Part shown: piece after piece, positions 54,560 to 63,586 of the stretch
How the letters are laid out: each line of letters opens with the position of its first letter
How positions within the stretch are numbered: the first letter of the stretch is position 1
NCBI RefSeq assembly: GCF_009467825.1
Contig: NZ_WIOK01000001.1
Span: 248,001-312,000, forward strand
DNA length: 64,000 nucleotides
Origin: Cyclobacterium xiamenense
GTDB lineage: Bacteria; Bacteroidota; Bacteroidia; Cytophagales; Cyclobacteriaceae
Direction: 5' to 3'
Translations under genes and position numbers: made by a program
Notes under the pieces: generated by a model
Seen by the model: only the letters and a program-made list of their open reading frames with translations
Database searches by the model: none
What the model was told of the DNA's origin: nothing

Positions 54560-57295
54560 TCAGGATTTGGTTAGGAATTCATCCAGATTCAATAGTGCAT
54601 TGGCGACCACCGCCAGGGCCGCCAGTTCGGGGTCTTTGTCGGCTTCCGCGGCGAACTGAAGCCAGTCCTTCAGGGCCTGCGGATCCTGCGCAAAATCTTC
54701 GTGCGCAAAATCCCGGAGGTCTTTCAGGTAGCGGTGTTTCTCCGCGGTGATGGGCTGTAGCAGCAGCTTTTCGTAGGCCCAGGAGATCGGGTCTTCGGCG
54801 CCGGACTGCTGCATGCGCAGCGCCAGCTGGTAGGCAGCCTCCTGGTATACCGGGTCGTTTAAGGTTACCAGGGCCTGCAAGGGCGTATTGGTCACCGTGC
54901 GGTCGATGGTACATACCTCCCGGCTTCCCGCATCAAAGCTGATAAAGGACGGGTAGGGGCTGGTGCGCTTTAGAAGGGTGTATACCGCGCGTCGGTACCG
55001 GTCTTCCCCCTCGCTGGTTTTCCAGGATTCTCCGTTATAGACGGTTTGCCAAACATTGTCCGGCTGGGGCGGCATGACCGGTTTGCCGTACATCTTGTCG
55101 CTTAGTAGGCCCGTTGCTGCGAGTGCCTGGTCCCGGATTTGTTCCGCACTGAGTCGGAACCTCGGTCCCCGGGCGTACCATTGGTTGTTTGGGTCTTTTT
55201 CGTGCAGCAAGGCCGAAGAGACGGAAGACTGACGATAGGTACCGGATAGCACCAGGTCTTTAATCAACGGTTTCAATCGCCAGTCGTGGTCTTCCATGAG
55301 CCGAACCGCCATCCAGTCCAGCAGTTCCCGGTGGCTTGGAGGATCGGATTGGGTGCCCATGTCTTCCAAGGTGCTTACCAGTCCCCGTCCAAATAATTGC
55401 GCCCATATTCGGTTGGCAAGGGTGCGTGCCGTAAGGGGGTTTTCCTCGCTGGTTAGCCAATAGGCCAGACCCAGGCGGTTTTTCGGCCAGGCGGCATCCC
55501 AGCTGTTGAGCACGGTCGGTACATTTGGTGCCACTTCCTCGCCTTTGAGCATCCAATTGCCCCGTTCAAACACATGGCTCGTTCGCTTCATGTAATCCGG
55601 ATTTTCGATCATAATCGGAACGGAAGGGGTAGTTGTGTTGAGAAGCGCCAGGAAATCCCGATCGGTCTCTGCGTGCCCGGGTTGGTTTTTTCCGGGCAAC
55701 TCCGGAAAAAAGGCCAGCCAGTTGATGGCCGAGGTGGTTTGCTGGGGGCCAAGCCGCCGGTTTTCCATGCGAAAATACAGGTCTACTTTTTCGTTAACTT
55801 TTTTGATAGGAAACCGCCGGATGACCCGTCCCTCCGTTTTATCCAGGGTAAACCGGGCCAAGATCTCTCCCTCAGGCCCGTCCTTACGAATGGTCAGCAG
55901 GCTTCCTTCGTTGGCCGTCCAATAGTTTAGGTAAATATAGGGGGATCCACCGGTGTAGATTCCCCGAAAATAGCAGGAGCCCTGGTCCCAAAGTCCGAGC
56001 CATTTGGTGTCGATCAATTCTCCGTTTTCAAAATCCTCCGCCAGGTGTGCATGGTACTTGGGCTCCTGGTAGCGTAGGATGGCTCCTACTTCTTTTTCCA
56101 GATCCTTGCTCCCATGGCGGGCGGCCCAGATTTTTATTTCTTCTACCCGAACGCTGTCCTCTCCAGTGTAGAATTTTAATTTGGGCTCCTCGCCATGGGT
56201 GTCTTCATCGCGGCTGTTATTGAAGAAAGCCATGAGTTGGAAATAGTTTTCGTGGGTAAAGGGATCGTAGGGATGGCTATGGCATTGCACGCAGGCGATG
56301 GTGGTACTCTGCCAGACGTCAAAGGTGGTGTTGACCCGGTCGAGTACAGCGGCGACCCGAAACTCTTCGTCCTGCGTGCCTCCCTCGTCGTTGTTCATGG
56401 TATTGCGGTGAAAGGCTGTGGCCGTAAGCTGGTCCATGTCCGGATCGGGTAGTAAATCACCGGCGAGCTGTTCCACCGTAAATTGATCGAAGGGCATGTC
56501 GGCGTTTAGGGCTTTGATGACCCAGTCGCGGTAGGCCCAGATTTCCCGGCTGACATCCCGTTCGTAGCCCTTGGTATCGGCATAGCGTGCCAGGTCCAGC
56601 CACCAGGAAGCCCATTTTTCGCCATAGGCCGGGCTTTCCAACAAGGCATCCACCAATTCCTCGTAGCTCATTTCGTTGGATTTCCACCGGTTTACGAGTT
56701 CCTCGGAGGGTGGAAGTCCGGTAAGGTCCAGGCTCAATCGGCGAAGAAGTACCAGTTTATCCGCTTCGGGCGATGGCGCCAATTCCTGTTGGGTCAAGCC
56801 CCGGGCGATAAACCGGTCGATGTCGTTTTGCAGAAAGGCGGGTGCGGACTCGGTAAAAAAACCCGCCTGAACCGGCGTTTCGGGAGGAGTGGGTTTCGTT
56901 GGGGTTTCGTAGGCCCAGTGTTTGCCCCAGGGTGCTCCCTGTTCCACCCAGGCGGTAAGGATTTCGATTTCCTCCTCGGAAAGGGGGGCTTTCTGGTAAG
57001 GCATGCGGATTTCCGGATCGGCCGCGGTGAGGCGCTTGATAAATTCGCTGGCGCTGGCATCGCCGGGAATGATGGCCGGATGGCCGGACTCGGTGACGGC
57101 CAAGGCTTCCTCTTCAAAAAGCAGGCTGAAGCGCCCGTTTTTCTTGACCCCTCCGTGGCAGGAAATGCAGTGTTGGTTCAGGATGGGTTTTACCTGCGCG
57201 CTAAAGTCAATTTCCTTTTCTTGTGTCAGGGAATAGAAAAGTACCCCTGCGAGCAGAATACTGGCCGTTCCAATAAGAAATCCGGTTTTATTCAT
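54560..57295 (-). CDS. PSCyt1-DUF1549-DUF1553 cytochrome-like protein with an inserted carbohydrate-binding-like domain
   Basis: 911 residues from ATG 57295, with a signal anchor (about 4-22). CISCH (Cys43, Cys46, His47) marks the planctomycete cytochrome c heme domain PSCyt1. DUF1549 follows with a second CVQCH heme-type motif (335-339). A ~130-residue beta-rich insert (about 410-540, ending SAINWLAFF) resembles a CBM6-type domain. DUF1553 completes the chain. The insert is the usual position of such domains in planctomycete homologues. It is the first gene of a three-gene set with DUF1501 and the TIM barrel. The role is thought to be redox-linked polysaccharide breakdown, but no activity is proven. 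Confidence 0.9.
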   Translation of the reverse strand: MNKTGFLIGTASILLAGVLFYSLTQEKEIDFSAQVKPILNQHCISCHGGVKKNGRFSLLFEEEALAVTESGHPAIIPGDASASEFIKRLTAADPEIRMPYQKAPLSEEEIEILTAWVEQGAPWGKHWAYETPTKPTPPETPVQAGFFTESAPAFLQNDIDRFIARGLTQQELAPSPEADKLVLLRRLSLDLTGLPPSEELVNRWKSNEMSYEELVDALLESPAYGEKWASWWLDLARYADTKGYERDVSREIWAYRDWVIKALNADMPFDQFTVEQLAGDLLPDPDMDQLTATAFHRNTMNNDEGGTQDEEFRVAAVLDRVNTTFDVWQSTTIACVQCHSHPYDPFTHENYFQLMAFFNNSRDEDTHGEEPKLKFYTGEDSVRVEEIKIWAARHGSKDLEKEVGAILRYQEPKYHAHLAEDFENGELIDTKWLGLWDQGSCYFRGIYTGGSPYIYLNYWTANEGSLLTIRKDGPEGEILARFTLDKTEGRVIRRFPIKKVNEKVDLYFRMENRRLGPQQTTSAINWLAFFPELPGKNQPGHAETDRDFLALLNTTTPSVPIMIENPDYMKRTSHVFERGNWMLKGEEVAPNVPTVLNSWDAAWPKNRLGLAYWLTSEENPLTARTLANRIWAQLFGRGLVSTLEDMGTQSDPPSHRELLDWMAVRLMEDHDWRLKPLIKDLVLSGTYRQSSVSSALLHEKDPNNQWYARGPRFRLSAEQIRDQALAATGLLSDKMYGKPVMPPQPDNVWQTVYNGESWKTSEGEDRYRRAVYTLLKRTSPYPSFISFDAGSREVCTIDRTVTNTPLQALVTLNDPVYQEAAYQLALRMQQSGAEDPISWAYEKLLLQPITAEKHRYLKDLRDFAHEDFAQDPQALKDWLQFAAEADKDPELAALAVVANALLNLDEFLTKS

Positions 57296-57831
57296 GGGTC
57301 GTTTTGTCACAAATACGAGTCGAAAATAGCCAGAAAAGCCTGAAATCGCAAGGTGTAGAGATATAGGATACCTTCTTTTAGTTTTCAAACGCGTTTAACC
57401 AAAGCCGATTTTTTCAAATGGGACGCGCCGAAAACGGCAACCCGCTCCGACATCTTTTCATCATGACTGGCTGATCAGTGGTTCTGACATAGGGAGGCTA
57501 GATGCGGGCCTTGCATTTACAGGCTGTTTTTTTTTTAAAGGAACTGGGTTTGCATCGGACGATTGGCCTATTTTGAACGTCTGTCCGTAGCATTTACCCA
57601 CGTCAAAATGTCCGGAACCAGGTCAGCGATTCGCTTGCATTCCCACCGCCTTACACGGGTTGCCTTCACAGGCGAATACGGGAAAAGGTGTCGATCGTGT
57701 CGAATTTGAAATGCGTCACCTTCTCGCATAATAAACGCCCGATTCCCGGAAAACAACCGGTGCAAACCGACCCGGGTGAAAAAATTGTATGGCTTTTTGT
57801 TGCCATTCGATAAACACTCCAACCGTTTACT
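57296..57831. other. Intergenic region with an uncertain 84-codon frame
   Basis: 536 bp between two minus-strand genes. An open frame at 57568-57822 (minus) could encode 84 residues, rich in Arg, but without a signal, known motif or close ribosome binding site. The sequence of this frame looks like the kind of short reading that arises in dispersed repeats; I cannot place it. No terminator was identified. Upstream promoter of the PSCyt gene is expected near 57300-57400. Confidence 0.4.
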
Positions 57832-60198
57832 TTATTTCACTTGAAAAAGGCGTTGTGTACCAACGAGAGGTCCCTCAATAAACATTACGTAGTATCCGGG
57901 GAGTAAAGCGTTTATATCCAATTGAGTCACCGAATTCCTGATCTCCTGCGACATGATTTTCTCGCCATCGACCGTGTAGATGTGTACATGAACCACCTCT
58001 TCTGGCTGTAAACTCCCGATGGATACATTTATCGTGCCGGCGTCGGCAGGATTCGGGAAAATTAGAAACTCATTCTCGGAGCTTTTTGATTGGCTTACCT
58101 GGGTTGATATTTCGAACGTGAAACTATCTACGTCGAGGAGGTATCCCGAAGCTCCCTTAAAAACCAGGAACAGGGTTTGATCGCCCAGAAACACGGATCC
58201 GTCGGCGTAGCTTTCCGGGTCCACCACCCTGATCGCAAAAGGTGCAAATGTTCTCCAGCCACCGGTAGGCGTAACCTCAGCCCTAGCGATGAGGGTACCC
58301 TCCGGGCTACCGGTTCTGAATTCGATCGTACCTCCTGCGGTATTGCTGGATGCGATGATCTGCCCGGCCAAGGGTCCGCGCCCAAAAGCCACGTGATCAA
58401 ACCGGATGTAGTCGCCGTCGTTGATATATCCCACTGCTGCCCCGGCATTGCTGGGCTGAATTCCGTTTTGGCTGGAAAAATCCTTGGCCTGAATCCCGGC
58501 ATACGGATCAACAGAAGTGGATTTTTCCTGAACGATGATCGTACAAACCGCGAAAACCGAACCGTCGCTAAAACTTGTGGCCGTCACCGTGACTTCACCC
58601 GGCGCGGTCGCCGTGAATTCTCCGGTGATGTAATCGACACTTATGCCATCATTTGAAGCAAAGGCCACAAACTGATTGCTGGTGTTTGTGGGAGAAATAA
58701 GTACATCGAGATCGATGGTGTCACCGACCTGCAAGGGTTCCGAAGGGCAATTGATGAAGCGGAGCTCCTCCACTACCACCTCCGAAGGCTCGAACGTGAA
58801 GCTATCTACGTCGAGGAGGTATCCCGAAGCTCCCTTAAAAACCAGAAATAGGGTCTGATCTGCCAGATACGCGGATCCGTCGGAATAGCTTTCCGGGTCC
58901 ACCACCCTGATTGCAAAAGGTGCAAATGTTCTCCAGCCACCGGTAGGCGTAACCTCAGCCGTAGCGATGAGGGTACCCTCCGGGCTACCGGTTCTGAATT
59001 CGATCGTACCTCCTGCGGTATTGCTGGATGCGATGATCTGCCCGGCCAAGGGTCCGCGCCCAAAAGCCACGTGATCAAACCGGATGTAGTCGCCGTCGTT
59101 GATATACCCGACGGCTTTACCCAGGTTGCTGGGCTGTATTCCGTTTTGACCGGAAAAATCTAAGGCCTGAATACCGGCATACGGATCAACAGAAGTAGAT
59201 TTTTCCTGAACGATGATCGTACAAACCGCGAAAACCGAACCGTCGCTGAAACTTGTGGCCGTCACCGTGACTTCACCCGGCGCGGTCGCCGTGAATTCTC
59301 CGGTGATGTAATCGACACTTATGCCATCATTTGAAGCAAAGGCCACAAACTGATTGCTGGTGTTTGCGGGAGAAATAAGGACATCGAGATCGATGGTGTC
59401 ACCGACCTGCAAGGGTTCCGAAGGGCAATTGATTAAGCTGAGCTCCTCCACTATCACCTCCGAAGGCTCGAACGTGAAACTATCGACATCGAGGAGGTAC
59501 CCCGAAGCTCCCTTAAAAACCAGGAACAGGGTTTGATCACCCAGAAACACGGACCCGTCGGCGTAGCTTTCCGGGTCCACCACCTTGATCGCAAAAGGTG
59601 CAAATGTTCTCCAGCCACCGGTAGGCGTAACCTCAGCCGTAGCGATGAGGGTACCCTCCGGGCTACCGGTTCTGAATTCGACCGTACCTCCTGCGGTATT
59701 GCTGGATGCGATGATCTGCCCGGCTAAGGGTCCGCGCCCAAAAGCCACGTGATCAAACCGGATGTAGTCGCCGTCGTTGATATAGCCCACTGCTGCCCCG
59801 GCATTGCTGGGCTGAATTCCGTTTTGGCTGGAAAAATCCTCGGCCTGAATTTCGGCATACGGATCAACGGAAGTGGATTTTTCCCGAATCAAGGGTTCAA
59901 AGGGTTCTTTTTTAGGTCTGAAATGCCCGGGCCAATGCGCATCGGGATTTGTTTCCGGGGAATGTGAAAAATGCGCCTTTACGCTGCTACGTATGAACGA
60001 GCTACCAAAATCATCGGTACTTGGTATTCGCATCCCTATCTGACCCGGATTATTGGTATCACATTTAAATGGATCAGTTGACTTGCCCTGACTAGTTCCC
60101 ACTAAAACAACCAACAATATGTGCAAGTGGAGAAGGAATACTTTCCGCATTTTCACATCGATTAATTTGTTTTTAATAGTATTTTTTTTGCTTTTCAT
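57832..60198 (-). CDS. Secreted CBM6/Big-domain repeat protein with T9SS sorting domain
   Basis: 788 residues from ATG 60198 (ATG 60150 is an alternative with a more standard signal peptide, MRKVFLLHLHILLVVL). After a ~75-residue unknown N-terminal part come CBM6-like modules at about 115-244, 341-470 and 567-696, separated by two Big/Ig-like modules (249-332, 475-558), and a C-terminal type A sorting domain (about 710-788, with FPNPADAG). The CBM6 modules keep the YINDGDYIRFD and GYLLDVDSFTFE pattern, and each contributes to carbohydrate binding in this family. There is no catalytic domain, so it is an adhesin or polysaccharide-binding surface protein. Confidence 0.85.
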   Translation of the reverse strand: MKSKKNTIKNKLIDVKMRKVFLLHLHILLVVLVGTSQGKSTDPFKCDTNNPGQIGMRIPSTDDFGSSFIRSSVKAHFSHSPETNPDAHWPGHFRPKKEPFEPLIREKSTSVDPYAEIQAEDFSSQNGIQPSNAGAAVGYINDGDYIRFDHVAFGRGPLAGQIIASSNTAGGTVEFRTGSPEGTLIATAEVTPTGGWRTFAPFAIKVVDPESYADGSVFLGDQTLFLVFKGASGYLLDVDSFTFEPSEVIVEELSLINCPSEPLQVGDTIDLDVLISPANTSNQFVAFASNDGISVDYITGEFTATAPGEVTVTATSFSDGSVFAVCTIIVQEKSTSVDPYAGIQALDFSGQNGIQPSNLGKAVGYINDGDYIRFDHVAFGRGPLAGQIIASSNTAGGTIEFRTGSPEGTLIATAEVTPTGGWRTFAPFAIRVVDPESYSDGSAYLADQTLFLVFKGASGYLLDVDSFTFEPSEVVVEELRFINCPSEPLQVGDTIDLDVLISPTNTSNQFVAFASNDGISVDYITGEFTATAPGEVTVTATSFSDGSVFAVCTIIVQEKSTSVDPYAGIQAKDFSSQNGIQPSNAGAAVGYINDGDYIRFDHVAFGRGPLAGQIIASSNTAGGTIEFRTGSPEGTLIARAEVTPTGGWRTFAPFAIRVVDPESYADGSVFLGDQTLFLVFKGASGYLLDVDSFTFEISTQVSQSKSSENEFLIFPNPADAGTINVSIGSLQPEEVVHVHIYTVDGEKIMSQEIRNSVTQLDINALLPGYYVMFIEGPLVGTQRLFQVK
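58113..59884. repeat. 678-bp tandem repeat (two full copies and one partial)
   Basis: The start CGAACGTGAA recurs at 58113, 58791 and 59469, an exact spacing of 678 bp (226 codons). Copies differ at only scattered positions over the whole unit and the third is cut after the CBM6 part near 59884. The unit spans one CBM6 plus one Big module of the secreted repeat protein. The near-identity at DNA level points to recent duplication or ongoing gene conversion. Confidence 0.93.
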
Positions 60199-61297
60199 CG
60201 AAAAATAGGTAAAAATATTCAAACAAAAAAGCGATCGATTCTTTTTTCTGGTACCTTTTTCAACGCAGAAAGCAGGGGTCGCATCATGCAGCAAAGGCAG
60301 CTTTTGGACTGCACATCCCTCAAAAAAAACTACTTTACACTGGATGTTTCCTTTTTCCAACCCGCCTCGAACTGACAGAATTCCCATGCCTGAATATTTG
60401 GGTATCGGAGGCTCGCTCGCTGTTCAGCAAACCAAAAAATCAGGAAATGATGGATTCAGGCACACAGTTTTCCACCGCACCTTCCACAACCGCCTTCATG
60501 AATAGATCGTAGCCCGCTTCGGCGATTAACCCAGTCAGTCTGGAATTGAGGGTACGGGTGTATCGACGGTTGTGGCTTCAGGAATTTTTTTGGAGCACTA
60601 TAGTTAACAAACCTGGCTGCTTTCATCGTGTTGGTTCTCTCAGGGGCTGTCAACATCACAGGTAAATATACATATCCGCAATCGCCTGTACGTTACCGTC
60701 GATTTCTTCGAACGGAACGCCCTTTCTACCCGGGACGGGTAAGGGCAAGGTGTGAACCGTACCGTTGCTGCGGTAGCTTAGCTGTGGCGAATACAAGGCA
60801 GTTTGCTGCAAAACAATCGGAGTTCCTACAAGATAGGCGAAAAATCTAAAGATTCGAGCAAAAATCCCGGTTCGATTTCCGGACCGTTGGAGACAGGCGG
60901 AAGGTAGCCGGGAAGGAGTTCAACTTGGGGAGAGATGGGAATAAAAGGAGATAGCCATTCGGGGAAGTCGATTGCGTTGGAACGCGAATGCAGTGACGTA
61001 TTACCAAACCGGCAGCAGAACGGAATTGTCCCGCCTACATAGCGGCAGGCGGGGAGGCAGCACCCTATTTTAGTAAATTTGGCGTATCTGCGATGCAAAC
61101 TGTTGTGGAAGGAGCAAGTCGACACCGAGGGATCCGTTCGTTAACGAAGTTTTACCACAGAAAACGTAGCTTTTTGGTACCCGTTAAAAAAATAAATGGT
61201 AGTATTAGTGGTAGAAGGCCTGTCCATTCGCTCCGCTTGACTGGCGCTGCGTATTCGAGGGCTTTGGGAAAGTGGTGTGTCACAGGAAGCATGCAAC
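60199..61297. other. Gene-poor 1.1-kb region
   Basis: No credible gene. Three short frames (60456-60659 minus, 60628-60849 plus, 60826-61125 minus) overlap one another, lack family motifs and have no good start context. An inverted repeat CCCGCCT / AGGCGGG lies at 61030-61036 and 61047-61053. The stretch may be the remains of decayed genes or a non-coding element between two surface-protein genes. Confidence 0.5.
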
Positions 61298-62605
61298 ATG
61301 AAGCAACTTGGTTTTTTAGTATCTGTTTTTCTCGGCGTTAGTTCGCTCGCGTTCGGTCAATACTATACCTCCTATTTCACAGGAAATACCCGTGACGAAA
61401 CAAGGGCGCCGGCTGGTGGCGTCTGTTTGATGGGCGGGGCAACCGAAGACGATCGGGCGATGACCTGGTTTCTACAGCGAGCAAACGGGGGAGACGTGCT
61501 GGTCCTAAGAACTTCCGGAAGTGATGGCTACAATCAGTACCTGTATTCCGAATTGGGCGTGCCCGTAAATTCGGTTGAGACCCTTGTCTTTCACCAGCCT
61601 GCCGCATCGGAGGAGGCATACATTCATCAAAAAATTCGGCAAGCAGAGGCGATCTGGTTTGCCGGAGGAGACCAATGGGAATACATTTCCTATTGGCGGA
61701 ATAGCCCCATCGCCCGCCTGATCAACGAAGCGATCGCCAATCGAAACGTAGTGATCGGGGGCAGCAGCGCGGGGATGGCGATCCTGGGAGGCTTTTATTT
61801 TTCTGCGGAAAATGGAACGGTTTCTTCCGGAGCAGCGCTATCCAATCCCTTTGACACAAAGGTAACCGTCGATTCCCTATCTTTTATTTCCAATCCGTAC
61901 CTATCGGATGTCATCACGGATACGCATTACGATAACCCAACGCGGAAGGGCAGGCATCTGGTTTTCCTAGCCCGCATTCTGATGGACTACGGAATCGAGG
62001 CAAAGGGAATTGCCTGTGATGAATATACGGCCGTTTGCATCGATGCCAGCGGTATCGCTCGGGTCTTTGGTGGTCATCCGGCGTACGATGACAATGCCTA
62101 TTTTATCCAAACGAATTGCGAGTTGCCGGATGTGCTGCCTGAAAACTGTTCTCCCGGACAACCGCTGGATTGGAATCGGGGGGGCAAAGCCCTTCGGGTG
62201 TATGCGGTAAAAGGAACAAGCGAAGGCGCCAACAGCTTTGATTTGACCGATTGGGAGACGGGTAGGGGCGGCGTATGGGAATATTGGTACGTAGACCAGG
62301 GGCGGGTATACCAAAAAACCGGCAGGCAGCCCAATTGTGAGGCACCGCCGGTAGCGGAAGCGATTGGGTTTCTAATGTATCCCAATCCGGCAAGCGATTA
62401 CTTGTGGATCAGGTTTGCAAACAGCGAGGCGAGTCCCGAGTCCCTAACCATTAGCAACGAACGGGGTCAGGTAATCAGACGGGCGAGCCTGGGAAATGTG
62501 GATGAAATTCGGGTAACCACGAGCGGTATGACCCCAGGTATGTATTTGATCCGGGTAGGGTACGCGGACCACCGTTCGCTGGTAAAAAAGCTACTCATCC
62601 GCTAG
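61298..62605 (+). CDS. Secreted S51 (cyanophycinase-like) peptidase with T9SS sorting domain
   Basis: 435 residues from ATG 61298 (a GTG seven codons earlier is less likely because the signal peptide starts here). Signal peptide (1-20), then the S51 domain: GGDQ (123-126), the nucleophile elbow GGSSAGM (154-160, Ser157) and DTHYDNPTRKGRH (about 215), matching the acid and His region of cyanophycinase and peptidase E. The C-terminal ~75 residues are a T9SS type A sorting domain (YPNPASDYLW ... SLVKKLLIR). Family members hydrolyse Asp-Xaa or cyanophycin-type beta-Asp-Arg bonds. Extracellular use would allow scavenging of cyanophycin or aspartyl peptides. Confidence 0.88.
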   Translation: MKQLGFLVSVFLGVSSLAFGQYYTSYFTGNTRDETRAPAGGVCLMGGATEDDRAMTWFLQRANGGDVLVLRTSGSDGYNQYLYSELGVPVNSVETLVFHQPAASEEAYIHQKIRQAEAIWFAGGDQWEYISYWRNSPIARLINEAIANRNVVIGGSSAGMAILGGFYFSAENGTVSSGAALSNPFDTKVTVDSLSFISNPYLSDVITDTHYDNPTRKGRHLVFLARILMDYGIEAKGIACDEYTAVCIDASGIARVFGGHPAYDDNAYFIQTNCELPDVLPENCSPGQPLDWNRGGKALRVYAVKGTSEGANSFDLTDWETGRGGVWEYWYVDQGRVYQKTGRQPNCEAPPVAEAIGFLMYPNPASDYLWIRFANSEASPESLTISNERGQVIRRASLGNVDEIRVTTSGMTPGMYLIRVGYADHRSLVKKLLIR

Positions 62606-62688
62606 AAAGCGAATACACCGCTGCATTCAGACAGGAAAGCGATGCTGGGTAATGGCAAGGATTTTAGTACCCTTTCTGATAAAAACGT

Positions 62689-63132
62689 ATGAAAACAGTA
62701 AAAATAGGTGCGACCGTTTTATCCGTACTGCTTGGCGTTCATTCGGTGGCGGCACAAGAAATTACGCTATTCGATTCCGAGGGAGAAGCAATCGCCTACA
62801 TTGACGCAGCCGATGCAGATTGGACCGTTTACCTGTGGGACGGTACGCCGGTGGCCTATCTTGATTCCGAGGGAGACGCTTTTGCTATGTATGGGTTTAA
62901 CGGGAAACACCTGGGTTGGTAGGAAGACGGGATGGTCAGAGATCGGGACGGATCCCTGGTTGGATTTAGAGAAGGCCGGGCGCAGGTGTATACCCGGTAC
63001 CCGCCTTACAAATCCGCGAAGCAGTACAAACCCTACCCGGCGTACCGGGAACCTGCGGCCTACAAACCCTATTACAGCAACCAATTTTCATCCGAACCGC
63101 TATTGCATTTTTTGCGAAAAGGAAGGCGTTAG
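62689..63132 (+). pseudogene. Four-blade beta-flower protein interrupted by an in-frame TAG
   Basis: A signal peptide (1-22) is followed by four short repeats of the type G-x-x-x-A/G-Y/F (LFDSEGEAIAYID, YLWDGTPVAYLD, YGFNGKHLGW, RDRDGSLVGFREG), the pattern of the secreted four-fold beta-flower family. A TAG at 62920-62922 stops the frame after residue 77, in the fourth repeat region, yet the same frame continues without any other change to 63132, giving a Tyr/Lys/Pro-rich tail. Family members that I recall have an aromatic residue at this point and run on directly. So this is a recent nonsense mutation, a sequencing error or readthrough. Start: ATG 62689. Confidence 0.78.
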
Positions 63133-63586
63133 CAAATTCAGGCTGCATTTAGGGTTGTTGGATTCGCTTTCGGTAGTCACGCAGTAGAAGTTCTACTTTC
63201 TATAGCAGGGTGTAGGGGATAAAAAAAGCCGATTTTTAGTAATTGGTCATAAAAAAATTAGTAGTATTAGGTGACGGTGAGTGGGGGAAATTTGTGGAGG
63301 TTGATTTGGTTAGTTGCTGTTCTACTGATCTCCGGTTGTAACCATTGACCACCTTGGGGTTTGTTGTGCATGGCCAGGGAAGTAACCAAGACAATAGGAG
63401 AATCCGGATGAAACATCAGAAAAAAACGAACCTGAACGAAAACATGCCGGTGCCAGGTAGGCTAAATGGCCAAATACTACGGAAGACAAATAGTCAGAAA
63501 ATTACGCCATCATTGAAGACGCAACGTAGGATCGCTGTCCCTGGTAGCGACCCTTATCGCGCATTTACACGTTAGTTTACCAAGAA
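63133..63586. other. Intergenic region before the Crp-like gene
   Basis: 454 bp. A 76-codon frame (63345-63575 plus) has no motif and low-complexity basic content, so I do not call it. The region presumably contains the promoter of the Crp-like gene. A poly-A tract followed by TAGTATTAG (63262-63270) recurs upstream of the S51 gene (61200-61208). Confidence 0.4.

Noticed and set aside
62920-62922. TAG as pyrrolysine codon
   Set aside because: No PYLIS-like element or pyl genes visible and nothing of the kind is expected in this phylum; nonsense mutation or error is simpler.
63345-63575. 76-codon frame on the plus strand as a gene
   Set aside because: No recognisable motif, low-complexity basic sequence, no upstream signal; left as intergenic.
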